Of a DNA stretch of 64,000 nt, positions 27,346 through 36,300 are shown one piece after another. The stretch lies in assembly GCA_002428985.1 (NCBI GenBank), contig DIYL01000054.1, positions 248,001-312,000 of the forward strand, in the 5' to 3' direction. Every line of letters begins with the position of its first letter. Within the stretch, counting starts at the first letter, position 1. The position numbers and the translations under genes were made by a program. A model generated the notes under the pieces. It did not search any database. It had not been told where the DNA came from and saw only the letters and a list, made by a program, of their open reading frames with translations. The stretch comes from Anaerolineales bacterium UBA6055. GTDB taxonomy: Bacteria > Chloroflexota > Anaerolineae > Aggregatilineales > Phototrophicaceae.

Positions 27346-28047
27346 TTGGACTGGTTAAAGACACAACTTCGTAAACGTGCTAAGGTGATTGGAGTCCTCA
27401 TATTCTGGGTGATCGTCCTAATCATTCTCCAACAATATATGCAAGCAAATGATTTAACCTTTGAAGACGTAACCCAACAGCTTGAAACTCTGTTTACTGG
27501 CACATGGTATGGTCCAATCTTGTATATCATCTTCTATGTGGTACGCCCTTTAATCCTGTTTCCGGCATCGTTACTAACATTACTTGGTGGCAGTATCTTC
27601 GGATTATTCCCGGGTAGTTTGATTGTCCTGATTGCAGGAACGTTATCATCAGTTATTCCATATGGTGTTGGCTGGTCGCTTTCAGATTCAGATGCAGAGC
27701 CTTCAACAGACGAAGGGCGTATGAAACGATTCATTAAGCTACTCAAAGAAAATCCATTCCAAGCTGTCTTAACCATGCGTTTGCTCTATCTACCATATGA
27801 TGCAGTAAGCATTCTCGCAGGTAGCTTGCGCATTAACTTTGCAGTTTTCCTACTCGCAACAGCAATCGGGAATATTGGTGGAACACTAGCATACGTCGGG
27901 ATTGGGTCGTCCATACAAGGTGATATTACATCAGGAAATATCTCATTCGATCCAAACTTGATTCTCTTCTCTGCAGTCGTCCTTGTTTTAGGACTTGGAC
28001 TATCTCGACTTCTCAAACGTTTTACACCTGAACAAACATCAGAATAG
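27346..28047 (+). CDS. TVP38/TMEM64 (DedA-superfamily) membrane protein
   Basis: 233 aa starting at TTG 27346, which is fixed by an AGGAG ribosome site at 27335-27339. An N-terminal helix (~10-28) is followed by the SNARE-associated (VTT) domain with 'LLTLLGGSIFGLFPGSLIV' and 'YLPYDAVSILAGSL', typical of TVP38. Members of this superfamily act as lipid scramblases or transporters in membranes. The gene lies 11 bases upstream of a disulfide oxidoreductase, a pairing seen in other bacteria, and the third gene makes a phospholipid. A membrane-lipid role is plausible. Confidence 0.88.
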   Translation: MDWLKTQLRKRAKVIGVLIFWVIVLIILQQYMQANDLTFEDVTQQLETLFTGTWYGPILYIIFYVVRPLILFPASLLTLLGGSIFGLFPGSLIVLIAGTLSSVIPYGVGWSLSDSDAEPSTDEGRMKRFIKLLKENPFQAVLTMRLLYLPYDAVSILAGSLRINFAVFLLATAIGNIGGTLAYVGIGSSIQGDITSGNISFDPNLILFSAVVLVLGLGLSRLLKRFTPEQTSE

Positions 28048-28058
28048 GATTCTACATC

Positions 28059-29468
28059 ATGAGTGACATCTACGATTTAATTGTAATCGGCGCAGGGTCA
28101 GCCGGATTAACAGCAGCAGCATTTAATGGTGAACTTGGTCGCAAGGTCGCAGTGATTGAGCGCGAACAGGTCGGTGGTGATTGTACATGGACAGGCTGTA
28201 TGCCAAGTAAAGCTTTGTTGCATGTGGCAAAAATCGCCCATAATATACGCATTGCAGGGGATTATGGTATTACAACCAGCCCTCCAGAAACTGATATGGA
28301 AAAAGTACATGACTATATCCATAGCGTCATTCAGGGGGTCTATAAACATGAAACACCTGAAAAAGTGACTGAACGTGGCATTGAAGTTGTCCTTGGTGAT
28401 GCTAAATTCATTGACCAGCATACGATTCAAGTCGGTGACCGGACGATGAAATCGAAGAAATTTGTCATCGCTACAGGTGGACGACCTGCCACACCACCGA
28501 TCCCAGGTTTAGATACCGTGCCATACAAAACCAACCGCAACTTCTTCGACAATAAGGTATTACCTGATCATCTGATGATCATTGGTGCAGGTCCGATTGG
28601 TATGGAAATGGGGCAATCATATAATCGTTTAGGTGCAAAAGTCACCATCATTGGTCAACATATTATGCAGAACGATGAGCCAGAGGCTGTTGAGGTTATA
28701 CGTGATACCTTCGAAAAAGAAGGCGTTATTATGATTCAATCAACTGTGACTGAAGTCGAAAAAGACGGTGATAATATCATATTAAAGCTAGAAAATGGCG
28801 ACAGTATAACAGGTGATATGGTACTTGTAGCTGTGGGACGTACGCCAAATGTCGAACTTGACCTAGAAAAAGCAAATATCGAGTACACAAAACGGGGCAT
28901 ACCAGTTAACGATAAACTGCAAACCAATGTCCCACATATCTATGCAATTGGAGATGTGACAACAGGTGCGAAGTTTACACATTATGCAGGATACCAAGGG
29001 TCAGCTGTTGGGCGTAATGTATTACTACCTGTAGGTAAAACCAGCGGTATTCCTAAATATGTACCTTGGGTAACATTCACTGATCCCGAAGTAGCTCATG
29101 CTGGACTCACAGAAGAACAAGCCAGAGAACAATACGGTTCAGACGTTAAGACATTCATGTTCTCACTGGCTGATGGTGACCGTTCAGTTGCCGAAAGTGA
29201 TGTCGAAGGATTTATCAAATTTGTATATCGCAACACACTGGATTTGCTAGGTGTGACAATTGTGGGAGATCGTGCTGGAGATATGTTGATCGAGTATCAA
29301 CTATTGATCGAAAACAAGATCTCTGCCCGCGATTTGATCGGTATCATTCATGCTTATCCCACCTATTCCGATGTAGCACGCAAAGCCCTTTCAAAAGTGA
29401 TGATCGAGGAACTGATGTCAAGTTCTGTCGGCAAAATAGCGAAGAAAGCAATCAACATTCTACCATGA
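28059..29468 (+). CDS. Pyridine nucleotide-disulfide oxidoreductase (dihydrolipoamide dehydrogenase/MerA-like)
   Basis: 469 aa. FAD-binding GAGSAGL lies near 11-17. The redox-active disulfide is C42/C47 in GGDCTWTGCMPSK. The NAD(P) loop is GAGPIGMEMG (~175-184) and the second FAD motif is 'IYAIGDVT'. The C-terminal catalytic dyad region reads HAYPTYSD where lipoamide dehydrogenases read HxHPT. There is no N-terminal heavy-metal domain. It follows a TVP38 gene, the arrangement often annotated as mercuric reductase-like; mercury specificity is not supported because no extra C-terminal Cys pair is present. Confidence 0.9.
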   Translation: MSDIYDLIVIGAGSAGLTAAAFNGELGRKVAVIEREQVGGDCTWTGCMPSKALLHVAKIAHNIRIAGDYGITTSPPETDMEKVHDYIHSVIQGVYKHETPEKVTERGIEVVLGDAKFIDQHTIQVGDRTMKSKKFVIATGGRPATPPIPGLDTVPYKTNRNFFDNKVLPDHLMIIGAGPIGMEMGQSYNRLGAKVTIIGQHIMQNDEPEAVEVIRDTFEKEGVIMIQSTVTEVEKDGDNIILKLENGDSITGDMVLVAVGRTPNVELDLEKANIEYTKRGIPVNDKLQTNVPHIYAIGDVTTGAKFTHYAGYQGSAVGRNVLLPVGKTSGIPKYVPWVTFTDPEVAHAGLTEEQAREQYGSDVKTFMFSLADGDRSVAESDVEGFIKFVYRNTLDLLGVTIVGDRAGDMLIEYQLLIENKISARDLIGIIHAYPTYSDVARKALSKVMIEELMSSSVGKIAKKAINILP

Positions 29469-30064
29469 TGGATAAACCGCTACGCCAAATTAAAGATCAA
29501 ACCTTGAATCCAATTGTAAAAAGGATGGGGCATCGGCTCCATCCCAACCTCTTTACAGGAGTAGGTACATTACTTGCAGTGGCCGCCGCTGTTTCAGCGT
29601 TTAGTGGTGCATATGTTATCGGGTTGATATTTTGGATGCTGAACCGTGCTATGGATGGGTTAGATGGAGCGTACGCACGAGTATGGGATAAAAAGTCAGA
29701 TCTAGGCGGTTATCTCGACACAATGAGTGACTTTTTTACTTATGCAATTATCCCATTCGGTTTTGCATTACATAACCCCACCACCGAGGGTCTTATTTTA
29801 CTAGCATTTCTTTTAGGCACATTTTATGTCAATGCAGCAGCATTTATGTATCTCGGTGCAATTTTAGACCGGCAGCAATCTGATAAGAATGGACTCACTT
29901 CGTTGAGAATGCCACGTGGGCTTATCGAGGGTGGAGAAACCATCATCTTCTACTGTGCATTCTTCATATTTAATCAATATATTGATGTCTTGTTCGTCAT
30001 GTTGGGCTTACTTGTCATTGCGACAACGCTTCAACATGTCGTCTGGAGCATGAAAAATTTATAG
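29465..30064 (+). CDS. CDP-alcohol phosphatidyltransferase family protein
   Basis: 199 aa with about five membrane helices. The family motif is complete: D64-x2-D67-G68-x2-A71-R72-x8-G81-x3-D85-x3-D89. These enzymes join a CDP-lipid (or CDP-alcohol) to an alcohol, making phospholipids such as phosphatidylglycerol- or inositol-phosphate. It overlaps the oxidoreductase stop by 4 bases (ATGATGG; either ATG can start). The acceptor alcohol cannot be told. Confidence 0.9.
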   Translation: MMDKPLRQIKDQTLNPIVKRMGHRLHPNLFTGVGTLLAVAAAVSAFSGAYVIGLIFWMLNRAMDGLDGAYARVWDKKSDLGGYLDTMSDFFTYAIIPFGFALHNPTTEGLILLAFLLGTFYVNAAAFMYLGAILDRQQSDKNGLTSLRMPRGLIEGGETIIFYCAFFIFNQYIDVLFVMLGLLVIATTLQHVVWSMKNL

Positions 30065-30394
30065 ACCATCAAATTGGATTTAGCTAGACTATTTTGAAAT
30101 ATGTCCCTGATAAAGGTTGTGAGCAGGACTCGCAACCCTTCTATAATCAGAACTAATCAGCGACATCACTTTAAACTGCGTTTCCCCCTCAAGTTGAAAC
30201 ATCTTTGATGCCACGTAATAATTGCATAATCTTGGGTTAGCCCAATAATCGTACCCTCTTTTTTCAGTTCTAAGTCGTACCATCCATACACAGCGTCACT
30301 AGATTAATCGAATTGATAAGGCATGCAATTGTATGTTTGCAAGATAAGTCTGCTATCCAGCATGACGCCTGATTTAGTTACGGTAAACTATAGA
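30065..30394. other. Intergenic stretch, possible decayed coding sequence
   Basis: No complete gene. On the minus strand two overlapping frames give protein-like pieces (about 30283-30089, and a second frame reading YDLELKKEGTIIGLTQDYAI) that look like one short frameshifted gene, but I do not recognise a family. Nothing else is visible apart from the promoter element at its right end. Confidence 0.25.
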
Positions 30395-30400
30395 TATAAT
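30395..30400 (+). promoter_or_regulatory. Candidate -10 element for the GH172 gene
   Basis: TATAAT at 30395-30400, 23 bases upstream of the GH172 ATG. The -35 region 16-18 bases upstream (TTTAGT/ATTTAG) is poor. Confidence 0.35.
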
Positions 30401-30422
30401 CACACAACCATAGGAGATGCAC

Positions 30423-31532
30423 ATGTCATTTAACGGCCTACACATGAATTTGGGTAACCTATCTCGTTTATCCAATGCAGAAACAAGATCTATCAGTGCT
30501 GAGAATTTTACTGGTGAAAAAGGTAAAGGCGGCATGGCAACCAAAGGTGTATTAAAGACCGCCGCATCAGACCTTGGTCAAGGATGGAAAGTTTCACCCT
30601 GTATCATTATTGAACCCAAAGCTACGGTTGAGCTAGCAAATATTGATGGGGCAGGCGCAATTCAACACATCTGGATTACTGTTGCACCAGAATTCTGGCG
30701 GTCTTTAATCATACGGTTTTATTGGGATCATGAAGATGAGCCATCAATTGAAGTGCCACTGGGGGACTTCTTTTGTAACGGATGGGGAGTTCGTTGTAAT
30801 GTCAATTCATTACCAGTCGCTATAAATCCAGCTGGAGGATTCAACTCCTATTGGGAAATGCCATTCCGAAAAAATGCGCGTATCACAATTGAGAATTTAG
30901 TTGATCAACAAGTCTTAGGATTCTTTTATCAATTTACTTATACATTAACGGATGTTGCAGATGACGTTGCTTATCTTCATGCTCAATGGCGACGCAATAA
31001 TCCCCTACCATATAGAGAAGATCATGTCCTCTTAGATGGCATAAAAGGGCAGGGTCACTATGTTGGAACATATATGGCATGGGGCACCAATAGTAATGGC
31101 TGGTGGGGCGAAGGTGAAATCAAGTTCTATATGGATGGAGATACCGATTTCCCGACAATTTGCGGAACAGGTACAGAAGATTATTTTGGTGGGGCTTGGT
31201 GTTTTGAACAACCCAAAGGTCAATATGGTGCCTACTCAACCCCTTTCCTCGGAATGCCTCAAGTTATCATCCCAGACGGGCTCTATCAAAGTCAACAACG
31301 CTTTGGATTATATCGCTGGCATGTAATGGATCCTATCCGATTTAAAGACGACTTACGTGTTACAATCCAATCGCTTGGGTGGCGATCAGCGAAGCGGAAT
31401 CAGCGACCATTTACAGAGTGGCGATTCTTGCCACGTCAAGACGATATTGCATCAACAGCATTCTGGTATCAAAACGAGCCACACGCTCAATTTCCTGCAA
31501 TCGGGGATGTGGAGTCACTTGAAGTTATCTGA
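30423..31532 (+). CDS. DUF2961 / GH172 family glycoside hydrolase
   Basis: 369 aa from the ATG at 30423, 6 bases after AGGAG (30412-30416); the ATG at 30417 abuts the ribosome site and is too close. The GH172 double-jelly-roll sequence is clear: 'IDGAGAIQHIWIT', 'EVPLGDFFCNGWG' and 'CGTGTEDYFGGAW', with the catalytic candidate E252 in the GTEDY motif. Characterised GH172 enzymes act on alpha-D-arabinofuranosides or fructofuranosides (difructose anhydride). No signal peptide is visible. It is a single-gene unit close to the GH51-containing run, so both may serve furanoside breakdown. Confidence 0.9.
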   Translation: MSFNGLHMNLGNLSRLSNAETRSISAENFTGEKGKGGMATKGVLKTAASDLGQGWKVSPCIIIEPKATVELANIDGAGAIQHIWITVAPEFWRSLIIRFYWDHEDEPSIEVPLGDFFCNGWGVRCNVNSLPVAINPAGGFNSYWEMPFRKNARITIENLVDQQVLGFFYQFTYTLTDVADDVAYLHAQWRRNNPLPYREDHVLLDGIKGQGHYVGTYMAWGTNSNGWWGEGEIKFYMDGDTDFPTICGTGTEDYFGGAWCFEQPKGQYGAYSTPFLGMPQVIIPDGLYQSQQRFGLYRWHVMDPIRFKDDLRVTIQSLGWRSAKRNQRPFTEWRFLPRQDDIASTAFWYQNEPHAQFPAIGDVESLEVI

Positions 31533-31562
31533 TGACTCGTGAGATTACTAGCTCAACACAAC

Positions 31563-31584
31563 GCCCATCAATGAATTGGTGGGC
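31563..31584 (+). terminator. Hairpin after the GH172 gene
   Basis: GCCCATCAAT and ATTGGTGGGC form a 9-10-bp stem with one G-U pair, 31 bases after the stop. It lacks a U-tract, so it is a weak or factor-dependent terminator candidate. Confidence 0.45.
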
Positions 31585-32010
31585 ACCTGATGTTGGAAGT
31601 GAAATACCAGTATCGTGATGCTTGGAATAGATGATGGCCCCTTATTGCTTTTCCCGTTGAACTGGACATGGCGCTTCAGTAGTCCGGTCAGTTATTGAGA
31701 TATCGGCCACTATGCAACTATTTTTGCACCAATTTAGCATCTGATCGATCTGGTGTTGATTAGATGGTTAGTTCGTCGACGGATTTTCAGAACAGATAAG
31801 ACCAAGTCAAAGGCCCAGACTGAATAAGCTATATACTCTTACTTATCCATTTTCATAACTATAGCGTAATGATGACATATTGTCGTCTTGTGTGTTTATT
31901 CGATATTGCACACGTTTGACTATTATCATATGAGTAGATATCTTTTAAACTAATTAAGTTTGTTAGATTATTTGTTTTAGTACTTTGCTATGTTTAGATA
32001 GCGTATATGA
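31585..32010. other. Intergenic stretch with no recognised feature
   Basis: About 430 bases separating the catabolic half from the glycan locus. I see no ORF, tRNA, clear promoter or repeat; the last 150 bases are strongly AT-rich and could hold the promoter for the methyltransferase. Confidence 0.4.
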
Positions 32011-32763
32011 TTGAAGTCCGCACTCAGTGTAGAGCAAATACTAGAAATTGGAGATTATCAGGTGGTGCAAAGTAGCCATAATTTTAAACAACCTCGGTAT
32101 TCTCTGAGACGATATTACCTTGATACTTATATGATCGATCAAATTAGTGAGATAGATCAACACGCTCGCATACTTGACTTAGGCGGACACAAATCACAAA
32201 AACGTGGTAGGTTTGATATTGGTAAGACACACACGAATGTAGTGAATCTCAACATTTCTGATGCTAAGATGCCCGACATTCTTGGTGCTGGAGAACACCT
32301 GCCATTTGCCTCGGAGGTCTTTGACGTAGTCATTTGCTCAGAGGTTTTGGAACATGTGCCAGATCCCCAAGCGATTTTGAGGGAATCAGTGCGTGTGCTA
32401 AAAAGTGGGGGGCAGATATTGATTACGGTTCCATTTCTCTACCGGATTCACGCTGACCCTTATGATTTTGGCAGATATACAGAGAGCTTTTGGCAGTTGG
32501 TATTGGAACAGGTTGGGTTTAGCGATGTTGAAATTACGAAACATGGACTCTATTTCAGTGTGATGGCAGATAACCTACGAATGGGTCTAGAATACCGATC
32601 ATATAATTCTTATATGAGTAAGCTCTTTCGATTGATGCATCGCTTTGTAATGCCCCGTGTGTTTCAGCATGCTGTTTGGCGAGATGAACTTCCAAAGACC
32701 CAACAAAACCAATTCTATAGTTCTTATACTACTGGCTATGGTATTCATGCGGTGAAACAATAA
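32011..32763 (+). CDS. SAM-dependent methyltransferase (Methyltransf_11 type)
   Basis: 250 aa with a TTG start at 32011, directly after an in-frame TGA; no in-frame ATG occurs before residue 41. The Rossmann core is recognisable: motif I 'ARILDLGGHKSQKRG', then 'LPFASEVFDVVICSEVLEHV' and 'VLKSGGQILITVPF'. This kind of gene opens many surface-polysaccharide loci. It probably methylates a sugar or a glycan terminus. The start codon and thus the first 40 residues are less certain. Confidence 0.82.
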   Translation: MKSALSVEQILEIGDYQVVQSSHNFKQPRYSLRRYYLDTYMIDQISEIDQHARILDLGGHKSQKRGRFDIGKTHTNVVNLNISDAKMPDILGAGEHLPFASEVFDVVICSEVLEHVPDPQAILRESVRVLKSGGQILITVPFLYRIHADPYDFGRYTESFWQLVLEQVGFSDVEITKHGLYFSVMADNLRMGLEYRSYNSYMSKLFRLMHRFVMPRVFQHAVWRDELPKTQQNQFYSSYTTGYGIHAVKQ

Positions 32764-32797
32764 TATTGATTTTTCAGAATTAGAATGCGTTATATTA

Positions 32798-33961
32798 ATG
32801 AACTATCAAATTCCTAATTGGTTAACAGATGCGTCCCAATCTATCCCACACTATGTTCAGCAATTAAGAGCCAACCCCAACTCCTATCACTTCTGCCCAA
32901 CGCAGTCGGGATTGACGGATGCTGGAAAATCTATTCAATTAGGCTTTAGCTGTTTAGCACTACGTACCTACTACATAGTAGGACTATGGGATCAATTATC
33001 GTCTCATGAACAAAGAGCTTGGATTGAATTTATTCAATCATTCCAAGTAGACGATGATCCTGGTTACGGTGAGCTGAGTAAACATGCGTTTATAGACCCC
33101 TACATAATGCTACATTTATCACAACTTAATGACTGGAAAAGTCGCGCAAAATCCCAAGTTAGACAAGTTGTGAGTCTAATAAAAACAGGCCAGATTCACT
33201 GGAAATCAAAAATCCCGCACGATCAACTTGTCATTAGTGCTGAAACTAAACAGGCAATTGCAATTTTAAATGAAGTTGGTATGAGTTCTAGTCATCGCTA
33301 CATTGGTTATCCTCAAACTCCGGAGTTGATTATTGAATTTCTCAAAAAATTCAACTGGGATTTACCTTGGAATGCTGGTGCGCATTATGCTACGCTATGT
33401 GTATACATATCAACGCAAGCAGACAAAAATGATGAATCGGAATATCAGTCCGCAAGAGAGGTGCTACAACATTTCATTGGTACGTTCGCTAATACAGAGA
33501 CTGGCGGATATCATCGTGAAACGCATATTCCAGAATATAGTCAATTAATCAATGGTACGATGAAAGTTATCACAGGTTTGGACTGGCTTGGTATTCCTAT
33601 ACATTATCCTAAGAAATTAATCGATACATGTCTCTCCCAAACTCCAAGTAGCGAGGGATGCCATCTTGTAGATGCGGTTTATGTGTTGCATCAGTGCTTG
33701 CGCTATACAGACCACCGGCGCTCGGATATTGAAGCATATGTATACCAGTTATTAGACATGATAAAGGCTCATTATCTGCCAGATGAAGGTGGATTCTCGT
33801 ATCACATTGGTCGAAGTCAGACGCACTACTATGGTGTACAAATTTCCCATGGCAAACCTGGTGCCGACTTGCACGGGACAATTTTATTATCATGGGCTAT
33901 AGCCATGATTAATGATATACTGTGGCCTGATAAGTCAAGTTGGCGCGTAGTTAAACCATAG
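32798..33961 (+). CDS. Uncharacterised protein, possible alpha-toroid fold
   Basis: 387 aa, soluble, with no signal peptide or membrane segment. It is built from repeated helical pairs with aromatic-rich turns ('GAHYATLCVYI', 'ETGGYHRE', 'EGGFSYHIG', 'ADLHGTILLSWAI'). The G-G-F/Y turns resemble (alpha/alpha)6 toroid proteins such as terpene-cyclase/prenyltransferase-like or glycoside-processing enzymes. I do not recognise a specific family. It lies between a methyltransferase (35 bases upstream) and two GT4 glycosyltransferases, so a role in glycan assembly or modification is likely. Confidence 0.75.
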   Translation: MNYQIPNWLTDASQSIPHYVQQLRANPNSYHFCPTQSGLTDAGKSIQLGFSCLALRTYYIVGLWDQLSSHEQRAWIEFIQSFQVDDDPGYGELSKHAFIDPYIMLHLSQLNDWKSRAKSQVRQVVSLIKTGQIHWKSKIPHDQLVISAETKQAIAILNEVGMSSSHRYIGYPQTPELIIEFLKKFNWDLPWNAGAHYATLCVYISTQADKNDESEYQSAREVLQHFIGTFANTETGGYHRETHIPEYSQLINGTMKVITGLDWLGIPIHYPKKLIDTCLSQTPSSEGCHLVDAVYVLHQCLRYTDHRRSDIEAYVYQLLDMIKAHYLPDEGGFSYHIGRSQTHYYGVQISHGKPGADLHGTILLSWAIAMINDILWPDKSSWRVVKP

Positions 33962-33976
33962 TCGAAAGATCAAATC

Positions 33977-34981
33977 ATGAATGTTAGTTTTGCCTTTAAA
34001 CTATTTGATGAACCATTCGGCGGTGGAAATCAATTTGGCAAATCGTTAAGACAAAAGCTGTATCAACATCAAAGCGATGTTGTACACGATTTGGATTCAA
34101 AATATCTTGATATAATCTTGCTCACGGGGAGCCGTGGACGACTCACTGCTTACGAGACAAATGAAACTGCATTTTACAGCCTATTTCGCAATAGATCAGC
34201 TTTGATTGTACATCGTATCAACGAATGTGATGAGCGAAAGAATACGAAAAATGTCAATAAGCGTTTGAGACGTGCTGATAAGATTGCTGATCACACAGTA
34301 TTTGTCTCAGAATGGTTGAGAGATCTGCATTTAAGTCAAGGAATGAATCCCAAATCCTATAGTATTATTCTCAACGGATCCGATACAAATATATTCAATC
34401 CAAGGGATTACAAGCGATGGAATGGTGAAGAACCACTGCGTATTGTTACACATCATTGGGGAGCAAGTTGGCAAAAAGGATTCGATATTTATCAACGGCT
34501 TGACAATATGTTAGCTAAGTCCGAAGTCAAAGAAAAATATCATTTCACCTATATCGGCAACTTACCTGATGGGTTTACTTTCAAAAACAGTGAATACATT
34601 CCACCGTTGTCAGGTAAAGAACTCGCAGATGCACTTCGAAGGAACCATGTATATTTGACAGCGTCGCGTAACGAACCTGGTAGTAATCATCAAAATGAAG
34701 GAGCATTGTGCGGGTTGCCGCTTTTGTATATCGAAAATGCAAGTATGCCCGAATATTGTGCGGGCTATGGGATCGGATTCACCCCTACTAATTTTGACGA
34801 GAAGCTTGAATTGATGTATCAAACTTATCATGATTGGGCTGATAAAATGGTAAATTATCCGCACACTAGTGAACGTACCACTGCTGCATACTACGATCTG
34901 TTTCAGTCTATGATTGCTAATCGGGATGAATACTTGGCGAAACGACGGAAAATTGATTTTTTACAGGCATTAATACCATAA
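33977..34981 (+). CDS. Glycosyltransferase, GT4-like (GT-B fold)
   Basis: 334 aa. The N-terminal domain is short ('LFDEPFGGGNQFGKSL'), followed by 'TVFVSEWLRDLHLSQG', the start of the nucleotide-sugar domain with 'ILNGSDTNIFNP', and the C-terminal acceptor segment 'ASRNEPGSNHQNEGALCGLP' where the EX7E-type motif is expected. Cytosolic. It transfers an unknown sugar. It starts 15 bases after the preceding gene and is followed 5 bases later by another GT4 gene. Confidence 0.82.
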   Translation: MNVSFAFKLFDEPFGGGNQFGKSLRQKLYQHQSDVVHDLDSKYLDIILLTGSRGRLTAYETNETAFYSLFRNRSALIVHRINECDERKNTKNVNKRLRRADKIADHTVFVSEWLRDLHLSQGMNPKSYSIILNGSDTNIFNPRDYKRWNGEEPLRIVTHHWGASWQKGFDIYQRLDNMLAKSEVKEKYHFTYIGNLPDGFTFKNSEYIPPLSGKELADALRRNHVYLTASRNEPGSNHQNEGALCGLPLLYIENASMPEYCAGYGIGFTPTNFDEKLELMYQTYHDWADKMVNYPHTSERTTAAYYDLFQSMIANRDEYLAKRRKIDFLQALIP

Positions 34982-34986
34982 TCAAT

Positions 34987-36075
34987 ATGTATATGTCTCG
35001 GACACTTAACACCTCATATCAATATTTGCGTAACTTCACTCGAAATCAAAAACAACATATCTTCTTGTTTGGTGATAACAAAGGTTGGATACTCTCGACT
35101 ATTGCGCATCAAGTCTCGAATGGATTATCCCAACAATATGGTATGTCTGCAGACGTACTAACCACACCTAGATTTCTGCAAAATCACATTCTACATTTCA
35201 TAAATTTACATGCTTATCTTGCATATCTACATCGGCATGTTCATCCATCAAATAAAGTGATCGTTATGTGGCATCACGGTGACCCGAACCAAGATAGGAA
35301 ATATCAATCATACCTTGATCAACTCTTAGCTCTTCTCCCACAGATTGATCTGATAAATACACCATGCCATTTTTCAAAACAGGTATTAATCAATCATGGG
35401 ATTTCTGATGAACAAGTAATCGTTACTCCCAATGGTATTGAACCGAGTATATTTCATCCTCCTACTCAGTTTGAACGACAGACAATACGAAAGCGCCTGG
35501 GTATCCCTGAGAATGCTTTTTGTATTGGTTCATTCCAAAAGGATGGTGCTGGTTTCGAAGCAGGTAATGAACCCAAACTTGAAAAAGGTCCTGATGTATT
35601 TCTCGAAACTCTCTCAATTTTAAGAAAGACACATGACAATCTATTCGTCGTTTTAACTGCACCAGCCCGAGGCTATGTCAAACAGGGATTACATAAGCTT
35701 AATATTCCGTTCGTGCATCGAATTGAAGATAACGCCGCTGATGTTGCGCAATACTATGCCGCATTAGATGCTTATTTTATTGCATCACGTTTAGAAGGCG
35801 GTCCACAGGCTTTAATGGAAAGTTGGGCAAGTGGCGTACCGGTTGTGTCAACATCAGTGGGCATGGTAACTGACTGGATGCAGAACGGGTCTAATGGTCT
35901 ACTGGCAGATGTTGAAGATGCATCAGCTTTAGCAAACAAGCTTTCTCAGCTCATTGATAGTAGCGAATTAGGGGATCAGTTAAGCAAACAAGCTTTGTTG
36001 GATGTTCAACAATTACATTGGAACAAAGTAGTTGAACAGTATGTTGAACACATATATCAACCATTAATCACTTAG
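34987..36075 (+). CDS. Glycosyltransferase family 4
   Basis: 362 aa with the standard GT4 landmarks: 'VTPNGIEPSIFHPP' near 145-158 and EGGPQALMESWASG carrying the EX7E retaining motif at ~275-290. An 'IGSFQKDGAGFEAGNEPKLEKGPD' insert lies before the donor domain. Two ATGs (34987, 34993) are possible. The substrate is unknown. Confidence 0.9.
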   Translation: MYMSRTLNTSYQYLRNFTRNQKQHIFLFGDNKGWILSTIAHQVSNGLSQQYGMSADVLTTPRFLQNHILHFINLHAYLAYLHRHVHPSNKVIVMWHHGDPNQDRKYQSYLDQLLALLPQIDLINTPCHFSKQVLINHGISDEQVIVTPNGIEPSIFHPPTQFERQTIRKRLGIPENAFCIGSFQKDGAGFEAGNEPKLEKGPDVFLETLSILRKTHDNLFVVLTAPARGYVKQGLHKLNIPFVHRIEDNAADVAQYYAALDAYFIASRLEGGPQALMESWASGVPVVSTSVGMVTDWMQNGSNGLLADVEDASALANKLSQLIDSSELGDQLSKQALLDVQQLHWNKVVEQYVEHIYQPLIT

Positions 36076-36300
36076 CTACTTATCACTAAGCATTAGTTTG
36101 CATGAGACCACTTTGATAATTGGTTGTTGAGTACTAATCTCCTTTCTAGTAAATCCAAACTGAGTCTGAAAATATTTAAATGACTCCGATTAGCTTTAAT
36201 CTATTTCTGACTTTAGTAATAATATATGAGACCTATCGTTTGATTATTTATCCAAGATGGGTAATGGAATTTTAAACTATGATGTTAAGAGGAGGTTATA

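Noticed and set aside
28059..29468. Mercuric reductase identity
   Set aside because: The CxxxxC flavoprotein core fits, but there is no N-terminal metal-binding domain and no C-terminal Cys pair, so mercury specificity is not supported.
30089..30283. 64-codon minus-strand ORF
   Set aside because: No ribosome site or known family; protein-like character is split over two frames, so it is mentioned only as a possible decayed sequence.
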